Notes under the pieces: model-generated
What the model was told of the DNA's origin: nothing
What the model saw: the letters and a program-made list of their open reading frames with translations, nothing else
The model's database searches: none
Made by a program: the position numbers and the translations under genes
Shown here: in pieces, positions 16,213 through 25,475 of the stretch
How the letters are laid out: every line of letters begins with the position of its first letter
How positions within the stretch are numbered: the stretch's first letter is position 1
Assembly (NCBI GenBank): GCA_964521425.1
Contig: CAZFRO010000001.1
Span: forward strand, 1 to 64,000
DNA length: 64,000 bases
Direction of reading: 5' to 3'
From: Joyebacterum sp964521425
GTDB lineage: Bacteria > Joyebacterota > Joyebacteria > Joyebacterales > Joyebacteraceae

Positions 16213-16632
16213 ATGAAGAGCTACAGGAAAGAACTCTGGTTCAATACAGCCGGGCGCCGAGCGTTCATCAATATCACGCCAGACGTGGAGGAGGCGCTCG
16301 CGGAGTCCGGAGTATCTGAGGGTCTCGTGTTGGTCAACACGATGCACATCACGGCGTCCGTGTTCATCAATGATGATGAGTCCGGGCTTCATCAGGATTA
16401 CGAACGCTGGTTGGAGGGACTTGCCCCACATAAGCCAGTAGGCGCCTACAAGCACAACCGGACCGGAGAGGACAACGGGGACGCGCACTTGAAGCGTCAG
16501 GTGATGGGGCGAGAGGTGGTTGTGGCCATCACCAAGGGCTCGCTGGACTTTGGACCGTGGGAGCAGATCTTCTACGGTGAGTTCGACGGCGGACGACGGA
16601 AACGCGTTCTCGTCAAGATCATTGGTGATTGA
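16213..16632 (+). CDS. YjbQ/UPF0047 family protein
   Basis: 139 aa with MHITASVFINDDESGLHQDY and the C-terminal PWEQIFYGEFDG, the diagnostic segments of YjbQ (UPF0047). The family has been linked to a weak thiamine-phosphate-synthase activity; the true role is unclear. ATG codons occur at 16207 and 16213; the second has AGGAG at a 6-bp spacing. It is 23 bp downstream of the DHODH-like gene, so the two are probably co-transcribed. Confidence 0.87.
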   Translation: MKSYRKELWFNTAGRRAFINITPDVEEALAESGVSEGLVLVNTMHITASVFINDDESGLHQDYERWLEGLAPHKPVGAYKHNRTGEDNGDAHLKRQVMGREVVVAITKGSLDFGPWEQIFYGEFDGGRRKRVLVKIIGD

Positions 16633-16702
16633 TCCGCCTTCATGGGTGCTTGCGAGCAGGAAGCGACCCTGTGGGCTACGCCGCACAAGGAGGAACGGAA
16701 TT

Positions 16703-17335
16703 ATGAGAGGGACGACGATCCGAAGGTCTATTGCATTGATCGCGGTTCTCCTTCCACTTACGGCGATCGTTGCCGGCTGTGCGTCGACCGATATCCGGTC
16801 ACAGACATCGCCCGACTACAGAGGGTACCCGTACGAGAAAATACTCGTCTGGATCGATGTTGACGACGCCCTGACCACGCACAGCGCGGAGGACTACCTT
16901 GTCAAGGAGCTATCTCTGCGTGGGGCCAACGCGGTGTCTCAGTACTCGGTCTTCTTTGCCGGGAAGGACTACACGTACGTAGAGCGGCAGCGGGAACTCG
17001 ACAAGAACGGGATCGATGCGGTCCTCACCGTCGAGCTGACGGACAGCGGTGCGACGAAGCACCGCACGCCTGATCGTGTCCACAGGGTTCGTCGTGTCAA
17101 CCCGTACACGGGCCGCGTTCACTCGTACACCGAATGGACCCCGGGACACATAGACGTGGACGCCTGGGCCGCCTTCTCCGCGGAGCTGATTGACAGAGCC
17201 AGCGGGGACGTGGTCTGGCTCGCGGTCGCCAGAACCGCCGGGGATCCTTCGATCGGCAGGGTCGGCTTCGCCCAGTCGGTGTCGCGAGAGGTCGTCGACC
17301 AGCTGATCAGAGACGGGATCATCGCCACGAACTAG
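16703..17335 (+). CDS. Predicted lipoprotein of unknown function
   Basis: 210 aa with a lipoprotein signal (IALIAVLLPLTAIVAGC, Cys about 25). The mature part is a mixed alpha/beta domain, YEKILVWIDVDDA, then KNGIDAVLTVELTDSG, which resembles periplasmic lipoproteins of the DUF4136 type in outline but cannot be assigned. ATG 16703 follows AAGGAGGAACGG. Stand-alone between YjbQ and a methyltransferase. Confidence 0.7.
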   Translation: MRGTTIRRSIALIAVLLPLTAIVAGCASTDIRSQTSPDYRGYPYEKILVWIDVDDALTTHSAEDYLVKELSLRGANAVSQYSVFFAGKDYTYVERQRELDKNGIDAVLTVELTDSGATKHRTPDRVHRVRRVNPYTGRVHSYTEWTPGHIDVDAWAAFSAELIDRASGDVVWLAVARTAGDPSIGRVGFAQSVSREVVDQLIRDGIIATN

Positions 17336-17418
17336 TCCGATCTTGTCGTTCCGTCTGACGCGGTTCTGTGGATGCAAACGGTCACGGACGTCGGTCGGTG
17401 TGCTTTCGGAGGCTTCAG

Positions 17419-18135
17419 ATGTCCTTCTACTCAGACTTCGCTGAGTATTATGAAGAGGTGTTCCCGTTCGAGGAGCCCGTCTATGAGTTCCTGCTTGAGC
17501 GGCTTCCGGACAGTGGGCGCATCCTTGATATCGGGTGCGGGACTGGAGACTACTGCGGGAGGCTCACCCAGGCAGGGTTCGACGCGGTCGGCATAGACCT
17601 CGACGCTGAGATGATCGCCGCCGCGCGCCTGCGTCACAGCGAGCCGGAGTTTCGCGTGATGGACATGCTCGGAATCGGCGCCCTCGACGGGCCGCTCTCC
17701 GGCGCATTCTGCATAGGGAACGTCATCTCTCACATCACACACGATGAACTCGACGCACTCCTGGGTGATCTGGTTTCGCTTCTCATCCCTGGAGCGCCCT
17801 GGGTGATGCAGCTCGTGAACTGGGACTACCTCCTCACGAAGGAATCGCATCGATTCCCCGATGTCCCCATAAGAGGAGGGGAGATAGTCTTCGAGAGGCG
17901 TTACCCATCCATCGACGAGGACAACGTCACCTTTGCCACCAGGCTGGTGGGCAAGGATGGGGTCGTCTTCGCTGGAGAGGTTGGGCTTCACCCTCTCTGC
18001 ACAGAGGATTGCGTGCGCATGCACGAGAAGCGCGGTTTCCTGATGATCGACCACTTCGGGAGCTTCCGTGGGAAAGGGTTTGAGCCCGGCGTGCCATCTT
18101 CCAGCATCCTCGTCTTCCGCGCTCCCGAGGCCTAG
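17419..18135 (+). CDS. Class I SAM-dependent methyltransferase
   Basis: 238 aa. It begins YSDFAEYYEEVFPF and has motif I RILDIGCGTGDYCGRL (about 35-50) and GIDLDAEMIAAAR. This is typical of small-molecule methyltransferases; the substrate is unknown. CGGAGG precedes the ATG at 17419. It is followed by a GC-rich hairpin and a 158-bp gap, so it probably ends its transcription unit. Confidence 0.85.
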   Translation: MSFYSDFAEYYEEVFPFEEPVYEFLLERLPDSGRILDIGCGTGDYCGRLTQAGFDAVGIDLDAEMIAAARLRHSEPEFRVMDMLGIGALDGPLSGAFCIGNVISHITHDELDALLGDLVSLLIPGAPWVMQLVNWDYLLTKESHRFPDVPIRGGEIVFERRYPSIDEDNVTFATRLVGKDGVVFAGEVGLHPLCTEDCVRMHEKRGFLMIDHFGSFRGKGFEPGVPSSSILVFRAPEA

Positions 18136-18202
18136 AAAGGCTCGATTGAGCTTGTGGGAGCCGTCCCTACTCTGAGACAATCGAGACATTGTGAGTGCCT
18201 TT

Positions 18203-18221
18203 CGAGCCCCGAGGGGGCTCG
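18203..18221. terminator. GC-rich hairpin between methyltransferase and histidine ammonia-lyase
   Basis: CGAGCCCC-GAG-GGGGCTCG is a perfect 8-bp stem with a 3-base loop. No T-run follows, so an intrinsic terminator is possible but not certain. It could also be a leader element for the downstream lyase gene. Confidence 0.35.
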
Positions 18222-18293
18222 TGGAGCATTGTGCCGCCGGGCGGAGAGTGCCGTCAGGCAAGCTAAGAGAATGCAACCTAGAAGGAGAGACGA

Positions 18294-19820
18294 ATGGCGA
18301 TCGCACTGGACGGGAATGGACTGACTGTCGATAAACTTGTGGCGATCGCGCGGCATGGGGAGAAGGTCGAGATCCATCCGGATGCGCTCGAGAGGATCAA
18401 GGTCTGCCGCGCGATGCTGGAAGAGAAGATCCAGGCACACGAGATCATGTACGGTGTCAACACGGGCATCGGTGAGTTCTCCGAGGTTGTGCTGACAGAC
18501 GAGCAGGTAGAGCAGTTCCAGAAGTACCTCATCTACAATCACGCGGCCGGCATCGGCGACCCTGCACCGCTTGAGTACGTGCGCGGAGCGATGGCCGGAC
18601 GGATCAATGTGCACTGCAACGGCCGATCCGGGTGTCGTCCTGACATCACTCTCACGCTCGTGGCAATGCTCAACAAGGGAGTGACCCCGTTCGTCTGCCA
18701 GAAGGGCTCGGTCGGGGCCAGCGGTGATCTCGCGCCGATGAGCCAGATAGCGCTTCTCCTCATGGGTGAGGGGCATGCCTACTACGAGGGCGAACTCCTT
18801 ACCGGCAAGGAGGCGATGGAGAAGGCGGGCATCCCGATTCCGGGTCTCCAGGCGCGGGACGGGCTTGCCACCATCAACGGCTCAAACCTCCTGACCGCGA
18901 TGAGCGCGATCCACATCTACGACATGACGCGCATACTCAAGCACGCCGAGATCGCGTGCGCGATGTCGCTCGAAGCTCTGATGGCGAACACGAAGCCCTA
19001 CGACGTGCGTCTGCATCAGGCACGCGGGTTCAAGGGCGCCGTCAGGACAGCGGGAGTGCTGCTCAAGGTGATGGCCGGTGGTGATGTCGTAGAGGGCAAC
19101 CTGAAGATGAGGGTCCAGGACGCCTACTCAATGCGTTCGACTCCGCAGGTCATCGGCGCCGCGCAGGATGCGATCCTGTGGGCGAAGAGTCAGGTCGAAG
19201 TCGAACTCAACGGTGTCGGTGATAACCCGGTCTTCTTCCCCGAGCACAAGCTCACGATCACCGGCGCGAACTTTCAGGGATCACCGGTCTCGCTGCCGAT
19301 GGACATGGCGGGCGCTGCCATAACAATGGTCTGCGTTCTGTCGGAGCGGCGCATGAATCGCCTGACGAACCCGGCGCTCTCGGTCGGACTTCCGCCGTTT
19401 CTCTCAAAGGGCGCAGGGATGATGTCCGGAATGATGCTCTCGCAGTACACGGCCGACAGCCTCATCGTGGAGCAGCGCATCCTGTCGATGCCGGCGAGCA
19501 TTCAGTCGATACCGGCAGCAGCTGATCAGGAAGACTTCGTCTCGATGGGTATGAACACGGCGATCAAGAACGGACAGATCATCGACAACGCGTACGGCAT
19601 TCTGGGAATCGAGTTCATGGCGGCGGCGCAGGCGATGGACTTCCGCGATTTCAAGAAGGGGAAGGGAACGAGCGCGGCACATGCGGTCATCAGGAAGCAC
19701 GTTGAGTTCCTGGATATCGACCGGCCGCTCTATCCCGACCACACGGCGATGCAGGAGCTGGTCCGGTCGTGTGAGATTCTCGATGCTGTTGAGAGCGCTG
19801 TCGGAAGCCTCGATGGGTAG
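18294..19820 (+). CDS. hutH: Histidine/aromatic amino acid ammonia-lyase
   Basis: 508 aa. The MIO cofactor triad Ala142-Ser143-Gly144 lies in GSVGASGDLAPMSQ; the catalytic Tyr (about 53) is in MYGVNTGIGEF; VELNGVGDNPVFFPE and FQGSPVSLPMDM match the HAL/PAL core. It removes ammonia from histidine (or an aromatic amino acid) to give urocanate or a cinnamate. No hutU, hutI or hutG lies nearby, so histidine catabolism cannot be inferred from context and another aromatic substrate is possible. GAAGGAGAGACG precedes the ATG. Confidence 0.85.
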   Translation: MAIALDGNGLTVDKLVAIARHGEKVEIHPDALERIKVCRAMLEEKIQAHEIMYGVNTGIGEFSEVVLTDEQVEQFQKYLIYNHAAGIGDPAPLEYVRGAMAGRINVHCNGRSGCRPDITLTLVAMLNKGVTPFVCQKGSVGASGDLAPMSQIALLLMGEGHAYYEGELLTGKEAMEKAGIPIPGLQARDGLATINGSNLLTAMSAIHIYDMTRILKHAEIACAMSLEALMANTKPYDVRLHQARGFKGAVRTAGVLLKVMAGGDVVEGNLKMRVQDAYSMRSTPQVIGAAQDAILWAKSQVEVELNGVGDNPVFFPEHKLTITGANFQGSPVSLPMDMAGAAITMVCVLSERRMNRLTNPALSVGLPPFLSKGAGMMSGMMLSQYTADSLIVEQRILSMPASIQSIPAAADQEDFVSMGMNTAIKNGQIIDNAYGILGIEFMAAAQAMDFRDFKKGKGTSAAHAVIRKHVEFLDIDRPLYPDHTAMQELVRSCEILDAVESAVGSLDG

Positions 19821-19836
19821 GCTCGCGGAGCCCCGG

Positions 19837-19899
19837 GCGCGCGAACGCGCCGCATCGGCGCGCGAACGCGCCGCATCGGCGCGCGAACGCGCCGCATCG
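19837..19899. repeat. Three perfect tandem 21-bp repeats in the glnS leader
   Basis: The unit GCGCGCGAACGCGCCGCATC+G occurs at 19837-19857, 19858-19878 and 19879-19899, followed by a partial fourth. Each unit contains GCGCG-AA-CGCGC, a perfect small hairpin, and CGCCG-CAT-CGGCG spans unit boundaries. The array sits between the hutH stop and the glnS start, so it would form a structured leader in any transcript entering glnS. Confidence 0.9.
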
Positions 19900-19932
19900 G
19901 CGCGCATCCGCCAAAGAAAGGCAGTTCAGTAG

Positions 19933-21687
19933 ATGGCAAAGAACGACAGAGAGCATGCCCTCGATTTCGTGAGAGCGAGGGTTGAGGAAGACAACCGGAC
20001 CGGGCGGTTCGATGGGCGTGTTCAGACACGTTTCCCTCCCGAGCCGAACGGCTACCTTCATGTTGGTCACGCGAAGGCGTTCAACCTCAATTTCTCGATT
20101 GCCGAGGAGTACGGAGGTCTCTGCAATCTCCGCTTCGACGATACGAATCCTACCAAGGAGGAGACGGAGTACGTCGACCAGATCGTGGCAGACATCCACT
20201 GGATGGGCTTCGACTGGGGCGACCGTCTCTTCTACGCGTCGGACTACTTCGATCGTCTCTACGAGTATGCGCTTGAGCTCATCAGGCTTGGGAAGGCGTA
20301 CGTCTGCGATCTCTCACAGGATGAGATGCGCGAGTACCGTGGGACACTGACCGAGAAGGGACGGAACAGCCCGTACCGCGACCGCTCGGTCGATGAGAAC
20401 ATGGGACTCTTCGAACGTATGAAGGCGGGGGAGTTCCCGAACGGTTCGAGGACGCTTCGCGCGAAGATCGACATGGCCTCGCCGAACATCAACATGCGCG
20501 ACCCCGTCATATATCGCATTCTTCACGCCTCACACCACCGGACGGGGAACGCGTGGTGCATATACCCGATGTACGATTTCACCCACTGTCTGTCGGACTC
20601 CATCGAGCGCATCACGCACTCGAACTGCTCGCTCGAGTTCGAGGACCATCGTGCACTCTACGACTGGTTCCTCGACGAGCTGGATGTCTACCACCCTCAG
20701 CAGATAGAGTTCGCACGTCTGAACCTCACGCGCACGATTCTCAGCAAGCGGAAGCTCATTCGCCTGGTGGAGGGAGAACACGTGTGGGCGTGGGACGACC
20801 CGCGCATGCCGACGATTGCCGGGCTCAGGCGGCGTGGCTACACGCCCGAGGCCATCAAGGATTTCCTGGGACGCGTCGGTGTGGCCAGGACGCCTACGAC
20901 CAACGAGGTTGAGCTTCTTGAACACTGTTTGCGTGAGGATCTGAACGCGCGGGCGCAAAGGGTGATGGCTGTCTTGAGACCGCTCAGGGTCGTGATCGAG
21001 AACTACCCCGAGGGACAGGTCGAGGAGTTCGATGCCATCAATAATCCGGAGGATGAAGGGGCGGGAACGAGGAAGATCCCGTTCTCGCGCGTTATCTACA
21101 TCGAGCGAGGCGATTTCCACGAAGATCCCCCGAAGAAGTTCTTCCGGTTGGCTCCGGGGCGTGAGGTCCGGCTCAAACACGCCTACTTCATCACGTGTCG
21201 CGACGTCGTGAAGGATTCTGCCACGGGAGAGGTCGTGGAGCTTACATGCACGTACGATCCCGAGACGCGTGGCGGAGACGCGCCTGACGGTCGCAAAGTC
21301 AAGGGAACACTCCACTGGGTCTCGGCGGAGCATGCCATCGACGCAGAGGTGAGGTTGTTCGACCATCTTCTGCTTGAAGCTCCACCTGAGGATACGGTCC
21401 TCCCGGGTGAGGAGCTATCTGCCGACGGCGAGGCGGTCTCGGATGTGGCAGGCGCGGCTCAGGATTTCACCGACCTCGTGAACCCCGATTCGTTGGAGGC
21501 TCTCGTGGGCTGCAAGCTGGAGCCGAGTCTTGCGAGTGCACAGCCCGGCACGCCGTACCAGTTCCTGAGGACGGGCTACTTCACAGTCGATTCGGTGGAC
21601 TCCGGAGACGGACGTCTCGTCTTCAACCGTTCAGTCGGTCTGAGAGATACGTGGGCGAAGATAGCGAAGGCGCAGAACGCGGGCTAG
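19933..21687 (+). CDS. glnS: Glutaminyl-tRNA synthetase
   Basis: 584 aa. The class I signature appears as PPEPNGYLHVGHAK (HxGH at about 43-46), and the KMSKS equivalent is ILSKRK (about 269-274). NLRFDDTNPTKEETEYV and DDPRMPTIAGLRRRGYTPE are the GlnRS-specific segments that separate it from GluRS. The C-terminal beta-barrel anticodon-binding region is complete. It charges tRNA-Gln directly. The start follows the 21-bp repeat array; only a weak AAAGAAAGG ribosome site is visible. Confidence 0.95.
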   Translation: MAKNDREHALDFVRARVEEDNRTGRFDGRVQTRFPPEPNGYLHVGHAKAFNLNFSIAEEYGGLCNLRFDDTNPTKEETEYVDQIVADIHWMGFDWGDRLFYASDYFDRLYEYALELIRLGKAYVCDLSQDEMREYRGTLTEKGRNSPYRDRSVDENMGLFERMKAGEFPNGSRTLRAKIDMASPNINMRDPVIYRILHASHHRTGNAWCIYPMYDFTHCLSDSIERITHSNCSLEFEDHRALYDWFLDELDVYHPQQIEFARLNLTRTILSKRKLIRLVEGEHVWAWDDPRMPTIAGLRRRGYTPEAIKDFLGRVGVARTPTTNEVELLEHCLREDLNARAQRVMAVLRPLRVVIENYPEGQVEEFDAINNPEDEGAGTRKIPFSRVIYIERGDFHEDPPKKFFRLAPGREVRLKHAYFITCRDVVKDSATGEVVELTCTYDPETRGGDAPDGRKVKGTLHWVSAEHAIDAEVRLFDHLLLEAPPEDTVLPGEELSADGEAVSDVAGAAQDFTDLVNPDSLEALVGCKLEPSLASAQPGTPYQFLRTGYFTVDSVDSGDGRLVFNRSVGLRDTWAKIAKAQNAG

Positions 21688-21779
21688 GCCCTTGAGTGCC
21701 GGCACCGCGGCAGCGGAGCCCATCTCGACACCGGCACGGGCATCGGTGCGTGTGCACGCGGTCTGCCGAGGAGGGCACG

Positions 21780-22526
21780 ATGGACGACGACCTCATGAGG
21801 GCGGCATCCATCATCCGCGATCGACGTGAGACAGTGGTCTTCACGGGCGCCGGTATCTCGGTCGAGAGCGGAATACCACCTTTCAGAGGTCCGGACGGGC
21901 TCTGGGCGAAGCACGACCCCAGCTTCATCGAGCTGGGGCGTTTTCTTGAGGACCCGGCCGGTTCGTGGGCTCTCATCCGGGAGCTCTTCTTCGATGCGAT
22001 AGAGCGTGCCGAGCCGAACAGTGGGCATGTCGCCGTTATGGAACTCGAGAGGGCCGGTTTCGTCCGCTCAGTGGTCACCCAGAATATCGACGGTCTTCAT
22101 CAGATGGCCGGGAGTGAGAAGGTCATCGAATTCCACGGCACGACGCATACGCTCCACTGTCTCGACTGTCATGCTCAATACGCGCGGGAGGACGTCGACC
22201 TGTCGAAAACGTCACCCTGCTGCGCGAGTTGCGGTGGAGTCCTCAAGCCCGATTTCGTCTTCTTCAGCGAGCAGATCCCGGAGGACGTGTCGCGAGAGTC
22301 GTTCGCGGAGGCGGAGGCTGCGGGAGTCGTTCTGGTTGTGGGTACCACCGGTGAGGTGATGCCGGCGGCCTACATACCCGTCGTGGCGAAGGAGGCGGGA
22401 GCCGTGGTTGTTGAGATCAATACGTCGGCCTCATCCTACACGAGAGATGTCACGGACATCTTCCTGCAGGGAAAGGCCGGAGACGTTCTGTCGGAGTTGG
22501 CACACGAGGTGTGTGGCCTGTCCTGA
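21780..22526 (+). CDS. Sir2-family NAD-dependent protein deacylase
   Basis: 248 aa with the sirtuin core in order: FTGAGISVESGIPPFRG (21-37), TQNIDGLHQMAG (100-111), catalytic His119 in FHG, zinc ligands CLDC (127, 130) and CCASC (147/148, 151), and VVGTTGEVMPAAYIP. It removes acetyl or other acyl groups from lysines with NAD. The frame opens at 21696, but ATG 21780 with GAGGAGGG gives the family start. Confidence 0.92.
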   Translation: MDDDLMRAASIIRDRRETVVFTGAGISVESGIPPFRGPDGLWAKHDPSFIELGRFLEDPAGSWALIRELFFDAIERAEPNSGHVAVMELERAGFVRSVVTQNIDGLHQMAGSEKVIEFHGTTHTLHCLDCHAQYAREDVDLSKTSPCCASCGGVLKPDFVFFSEQIPEDVSRESFAEAEAAGVVLVVGTTGEVMPAAYIPVVAKEAGAVVVEINTSASSYTRDVTDIFLQGKAGDVLSELAHEVCGLS

Positions 22527-22550
22527 TGCACTTCAGGAGGAGTGGAGAAC

Positions 22551-25115
22551 ATGTTGAAGCGAGCGCAGAGGAGTGCAGCCGATGGGCGGGTTCTCCTAGT
22601 CATTGTCACCATCACTGCCATCCTCGCCTCTCCCTGTGCGCGGGCTTCAGCCTACGACCGTGGGTGGCTCGGCATCTACTCCGACTCCGTCGCGGAACTG
22701 CCTGCGATCGAGGAGGGTGCGGGCGGCCCGGACGCGCTCGAAGGAGCCGTGTCGGGAGTTCTTGTGACGGCCGTCTTCCCGGACTCGCCGGCGGAGAGGG
22801 GTGGCCTTCTCGAAGGTGACATCATCGTTGCGACCGGAGGAACGCCGTTTCTCTGCCCCGCCGACAGCGTGCGTGCCGTGTTCTCCGCGCGTCTTGAGGG
22901 CAAGACCGCCGGCACGCCGTTTCCGATGATTGTGATCCGGGATGCCGTCAGTAGGTCGTTCGACTTGAGAGCCGTCGGCGGACTCGCGGCGGACGATGCG
23001 TTGGCAGTGGACTCTGTCCCGATCCACAGCCCCGATCCGGAGGAGGCATTCTGGCGGAGTCCTCAAGTTGCGATCGACGGGATGGTCTCCGGTGACTCCC
23101 TCTGGGTCAGTATCTCGAAGAGGCAGGTTGTGAAGGAACTCCCCGTGATCCTGGGCTTGAGGCCTGAGGCCTACTGGCCCACCCCGAGATCGAACGCGGA
23201 GATCACTCGTGGGAAACACTACTCACCGAGTGAGTTCACACCGATCGTCTGGTCACTCGCCGACGAATTCGACATACGTACGGAGACGGAGGATCTGCTT
23301 GATCGTCTCGATCGCTGTCATGAAGGAAGCGATCCGTTCAGGCTTGAGATCATGATGCTCGTCCACCGCGACCCTTTCCTGCTGGAGGACGTAACGCGCT
23401 CTCTCACAGATGGCTACGCGGGCATCTCTGATGGACGAGACGGTGTCGTCGTGTCGATTCCGCTTCTCGCGCCTATGTTCGAAGCGGCGAAGGCGGAGCC
23501 GTTCGACTGGACGGGTGGCGGCGCGACTGCTCCGGGCGCGGTCGGCGATACTGATCGCTTGGTCCCGGATGAGAACGCAGATCCGGTTGCTCTTCTTCTC
23601 GATGATGTGGAGCGTGTGCTGTCGAGGGCACATGGGTATCACAACTTGGCCTTCGCGGCGCTCACCGATGAGGAGAGGGTGTTCCTGGATGAGGAGCGGT
23701 GGAATCTCTCGGACGCCTTCGCCGGCGACGTCTACATCCACTTCGATGAGGACCGCGCCAGGTTCGCGAAGAACAAACGGATCCTCGATCTCGCGCGTAG
23801 GATCGACTACGGGGCGCTTCTGGAGTGCGCGGAGATGATCGGGCTTCTGACCGACCCGGAGTGGGCGAGAGGAGCGGGTGAACTCCTCCGCGACGCGCTC
23901 AAGGATTCCCTCGGGAAGGACGTCGTTCTCGAGCGAGAGACCCAGTTCGGTCGGCTCGTGGTCGGTGGCACCGGTAGCTACTGGCATCGCGGAACCGACG
24001 TGGCCTTTCTGATCGATCTCGGGGGCAACGATTTCTATACGGGCAACTCCGGTGGAAGCGAGGGGTGGAGAGTCCCGATCTCGGTCCTCATCGATATCTC
24101 CGGAGACGATGCCTACGAGGCGACGACCAAGAGCTGTCAGGGGACCGGCTGCCTCGGTGTCGGCGCCCTCCTCGATCTCGAAGGCAACGATGAGTATGTG
24201 GGTCAGGAGTGGGCACAGGGGACCGGGTACTTCGGAGTCGGGTGGCTTCACGATGCTTCGGGCAATGACGTCTACCGCGGACGCACCTTCTGCCAGGGTG
24301 TAGGGCTCTTCGGCGTAGGACTTCTGATCGACGATGCCGGCGATGACCGGTACGAGGGTGACTGCCACATGCAGGGCGTTGGGCTCGCGCGCGGTATCGG
24401 AGCGATCATCGAGCGCGGCGGAGATGACGAGTACTACGCGAAGGGACTCTACCCAACCGGCTATGGCGATGCGGGCATCTTTGATGCCTGGTCGCAGGGG
24501 TGCGGAATGGGCTTCCGCACGCTGGCATCGGGGGGCCTGGGGCTCTTGCTCGATGAGGCCGGCGTCGACCGGATGGAAGCAGGGAACTTCTCTCAGGGTG
24601 GTGGATACTACTACGGCTACGGCATCGTCGCAGCCGGCGGAGATGACGACGACACCTACATCGGTTCGCGGTACAATCAGGGCTTCACCGCTCATCAGGC
24701 GGTCGGTGTCTTCCTCGAGTCCGGGGGCGATGACCACTACACTACGAGACAGGGCGTCGCGCAGGGTCTTGCCTGGGACGAGTGCGTTACGCTCTTCGTG
24801 GACGAAGGAGGGGACGATGTCTACGAAGGAGGCTCGTTCTTCTCCCAGGGGGCGTCGGCACACAACAGCTTCTGTTTCTTCCTCGACAGGGGGGGAGACG
24901 ATGTCTTCGACTACGTCCCCGGACCCGCCCGCGCAGGTGGAAACAACTACCACGGAGGAACCAGCCTCTCACTCTTCATCGACGAGCACGGTCGAGAGAA
25001 CAGATTTCTCTCGTCGGACCCGGTGACGGACATCTACTCTCAGCATCCCGAGCACGGCTTCGTTCTCGATCTGGATGGGAGCCTGCAGTCGTTCATGTCG
25101 AAGAGGGACTGGTAA
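22551..25115 (+). CDS. Large secreted protein with PDZ-like domain and about eleven GD/Y/QG repeats
   Basis: 854 aa. It has a signal peptide (about 1-33), a PDZ-like stretch (VSGVLVTAVFPDSPAERG, LLEGDIIVATGG; about 65-110), an acidic alpha-rich middle, then from about residue 480 to 825 tandem units of 25-28 residues with the pattern L-L-D-x2-G-D/N-D-x-Y-x5-QG-x-G-x2-G-V-G. Examples are ALLDLEGNDEYVGQEWAQG and LLIDDAGDDRYEGDCHMQG. The repeat resembles Gly/Asp-rich solenoids that could bind calcium, but I do not recognise the family. There is no FlgD-like tail. AGGAGG precedes the ATG at 22551. Function unknown. Confidence 0.8.
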   Translation: MLKRAQRSAADGRVLLVIVTITAILASPCARASAYDRGWLGIYSDSVAELPAIEEGAGGPDALEGAVSGVLVTAVFPDSPAERGGLLEGDIIVATGGTPFLCPADSVRAVFSARLEGKTAGTPFPMIVIRDAVSRSFDLRAVGGLAADDALAVDSVPIHSPDPEEAFWRSPQVAIDGMVSGDSLWVSISKRQVVKELPVILGLRPEAYWPTPRSNAEITRGKHYSPSEFTPIVWSLADEFDIRTETEDLLDRLDRCHEGSDPFRLEIMMLVHRDPFLLEDVTRSLTDGYAGISDGRDGVVVSIPLLAPMFEAAKAEPFDWTGGGATAPGAVGDTDRLVPDENADPVALLLDDVERVLSRAHGYHNLAFAALTDEERVFLDEERWNLSDAFAGDVYIHFDEDRARFAKNKRILDLARRIDYGALLECAEMIGLLTDPEWARGAGELLRDALKDSLGKDVVLERETQFGRLVVGGTGSYWHRGTDVAFLIDLGGNDFYTGNSGGSEGWRVPISVLIDISGDDAYEATTKSCQGTGCLGVGALLDLEGNDEYVGQEWAQGTGYFGVGWLHDASGNDVYRGRTFCQGVGLFGVGLLIDDAGDDRYEGDCHMQGVGLARGIGAIIERGGDDEYYAKGLYPTGYGDAGIFDAWSQGCGMGFRTLASGGLGLLLDEAGVDRMEAGNFSQGGGYYYGYGIVAAGGDDDDTYIGSRYNQGFTAHQAVGVFLESGGDDHYTTRQGVAQGLAWDECVTLFVDEGGDDVYEGGSFFSQGASAHNSFCFFLDRGGDDVFDYVPGPARAGGNNYHGGTSLSLFIDEHGRENRFLSSDPVTDIYSQHPEHGFVLDLDGSLQSFMSKRDW

Positions 25116-25136
25116 CCGGACGAATCATGCAAGATG

Positions 25137-25333
25137 TGGTCAGGCCGGCGATCGGTGGCAGCGAGGCAGAGATCCGCTGGATATTCTTCATCGAGGCTGC
25201 GACAATAGGGGTTCTTGGAGGGGTTCTCGGACTGGGACTCGGGTGGGGTGTAACGAAGGTCGCCAATGTGGCCGCGAATGCCTACCTGCGCCCATATGGA
25301 ATGGACCCTGTCAAGGTCCTGAGGCACGATTAG
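25137..25333 (+). pseudogene. Relic of an FtsX/MacB-type ABC permease C-terminus
   Basis: The frame reads GGSEAEIRWIFFIEAATIG then VLGGVLGLGLGWGVTKV and ends DPVKVLRHD, which are the penultimate-helix and last-residue signatures of FtsX-like permeases. The last transmembrane helix between them is missing, so the fragment has an internal deletion as well as losing about 90% of its 5' end. It is a decayed gene with no start of its own. Confidence 0.6.
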
Positions 25334-25475
25334 AAGAACTGAATTCGCCATGAAACCAATACGTGCGTTTATGTTTCTAACACGACGCGTTGCTGAATTG
25401 GGTTACTGACTGAGGTTGCCAACCGTGGTCGCTGCTTGAGATTGTCGACCTCGATGGCTGAAGGAGGATAGATCT

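Noticed and set aside
23253..24953. 566-codon open frame antisense to the repeat protein
   Set aside because: Its apparent periodicity mirrors the repeats on the coding strand; no ribosome site or signal.
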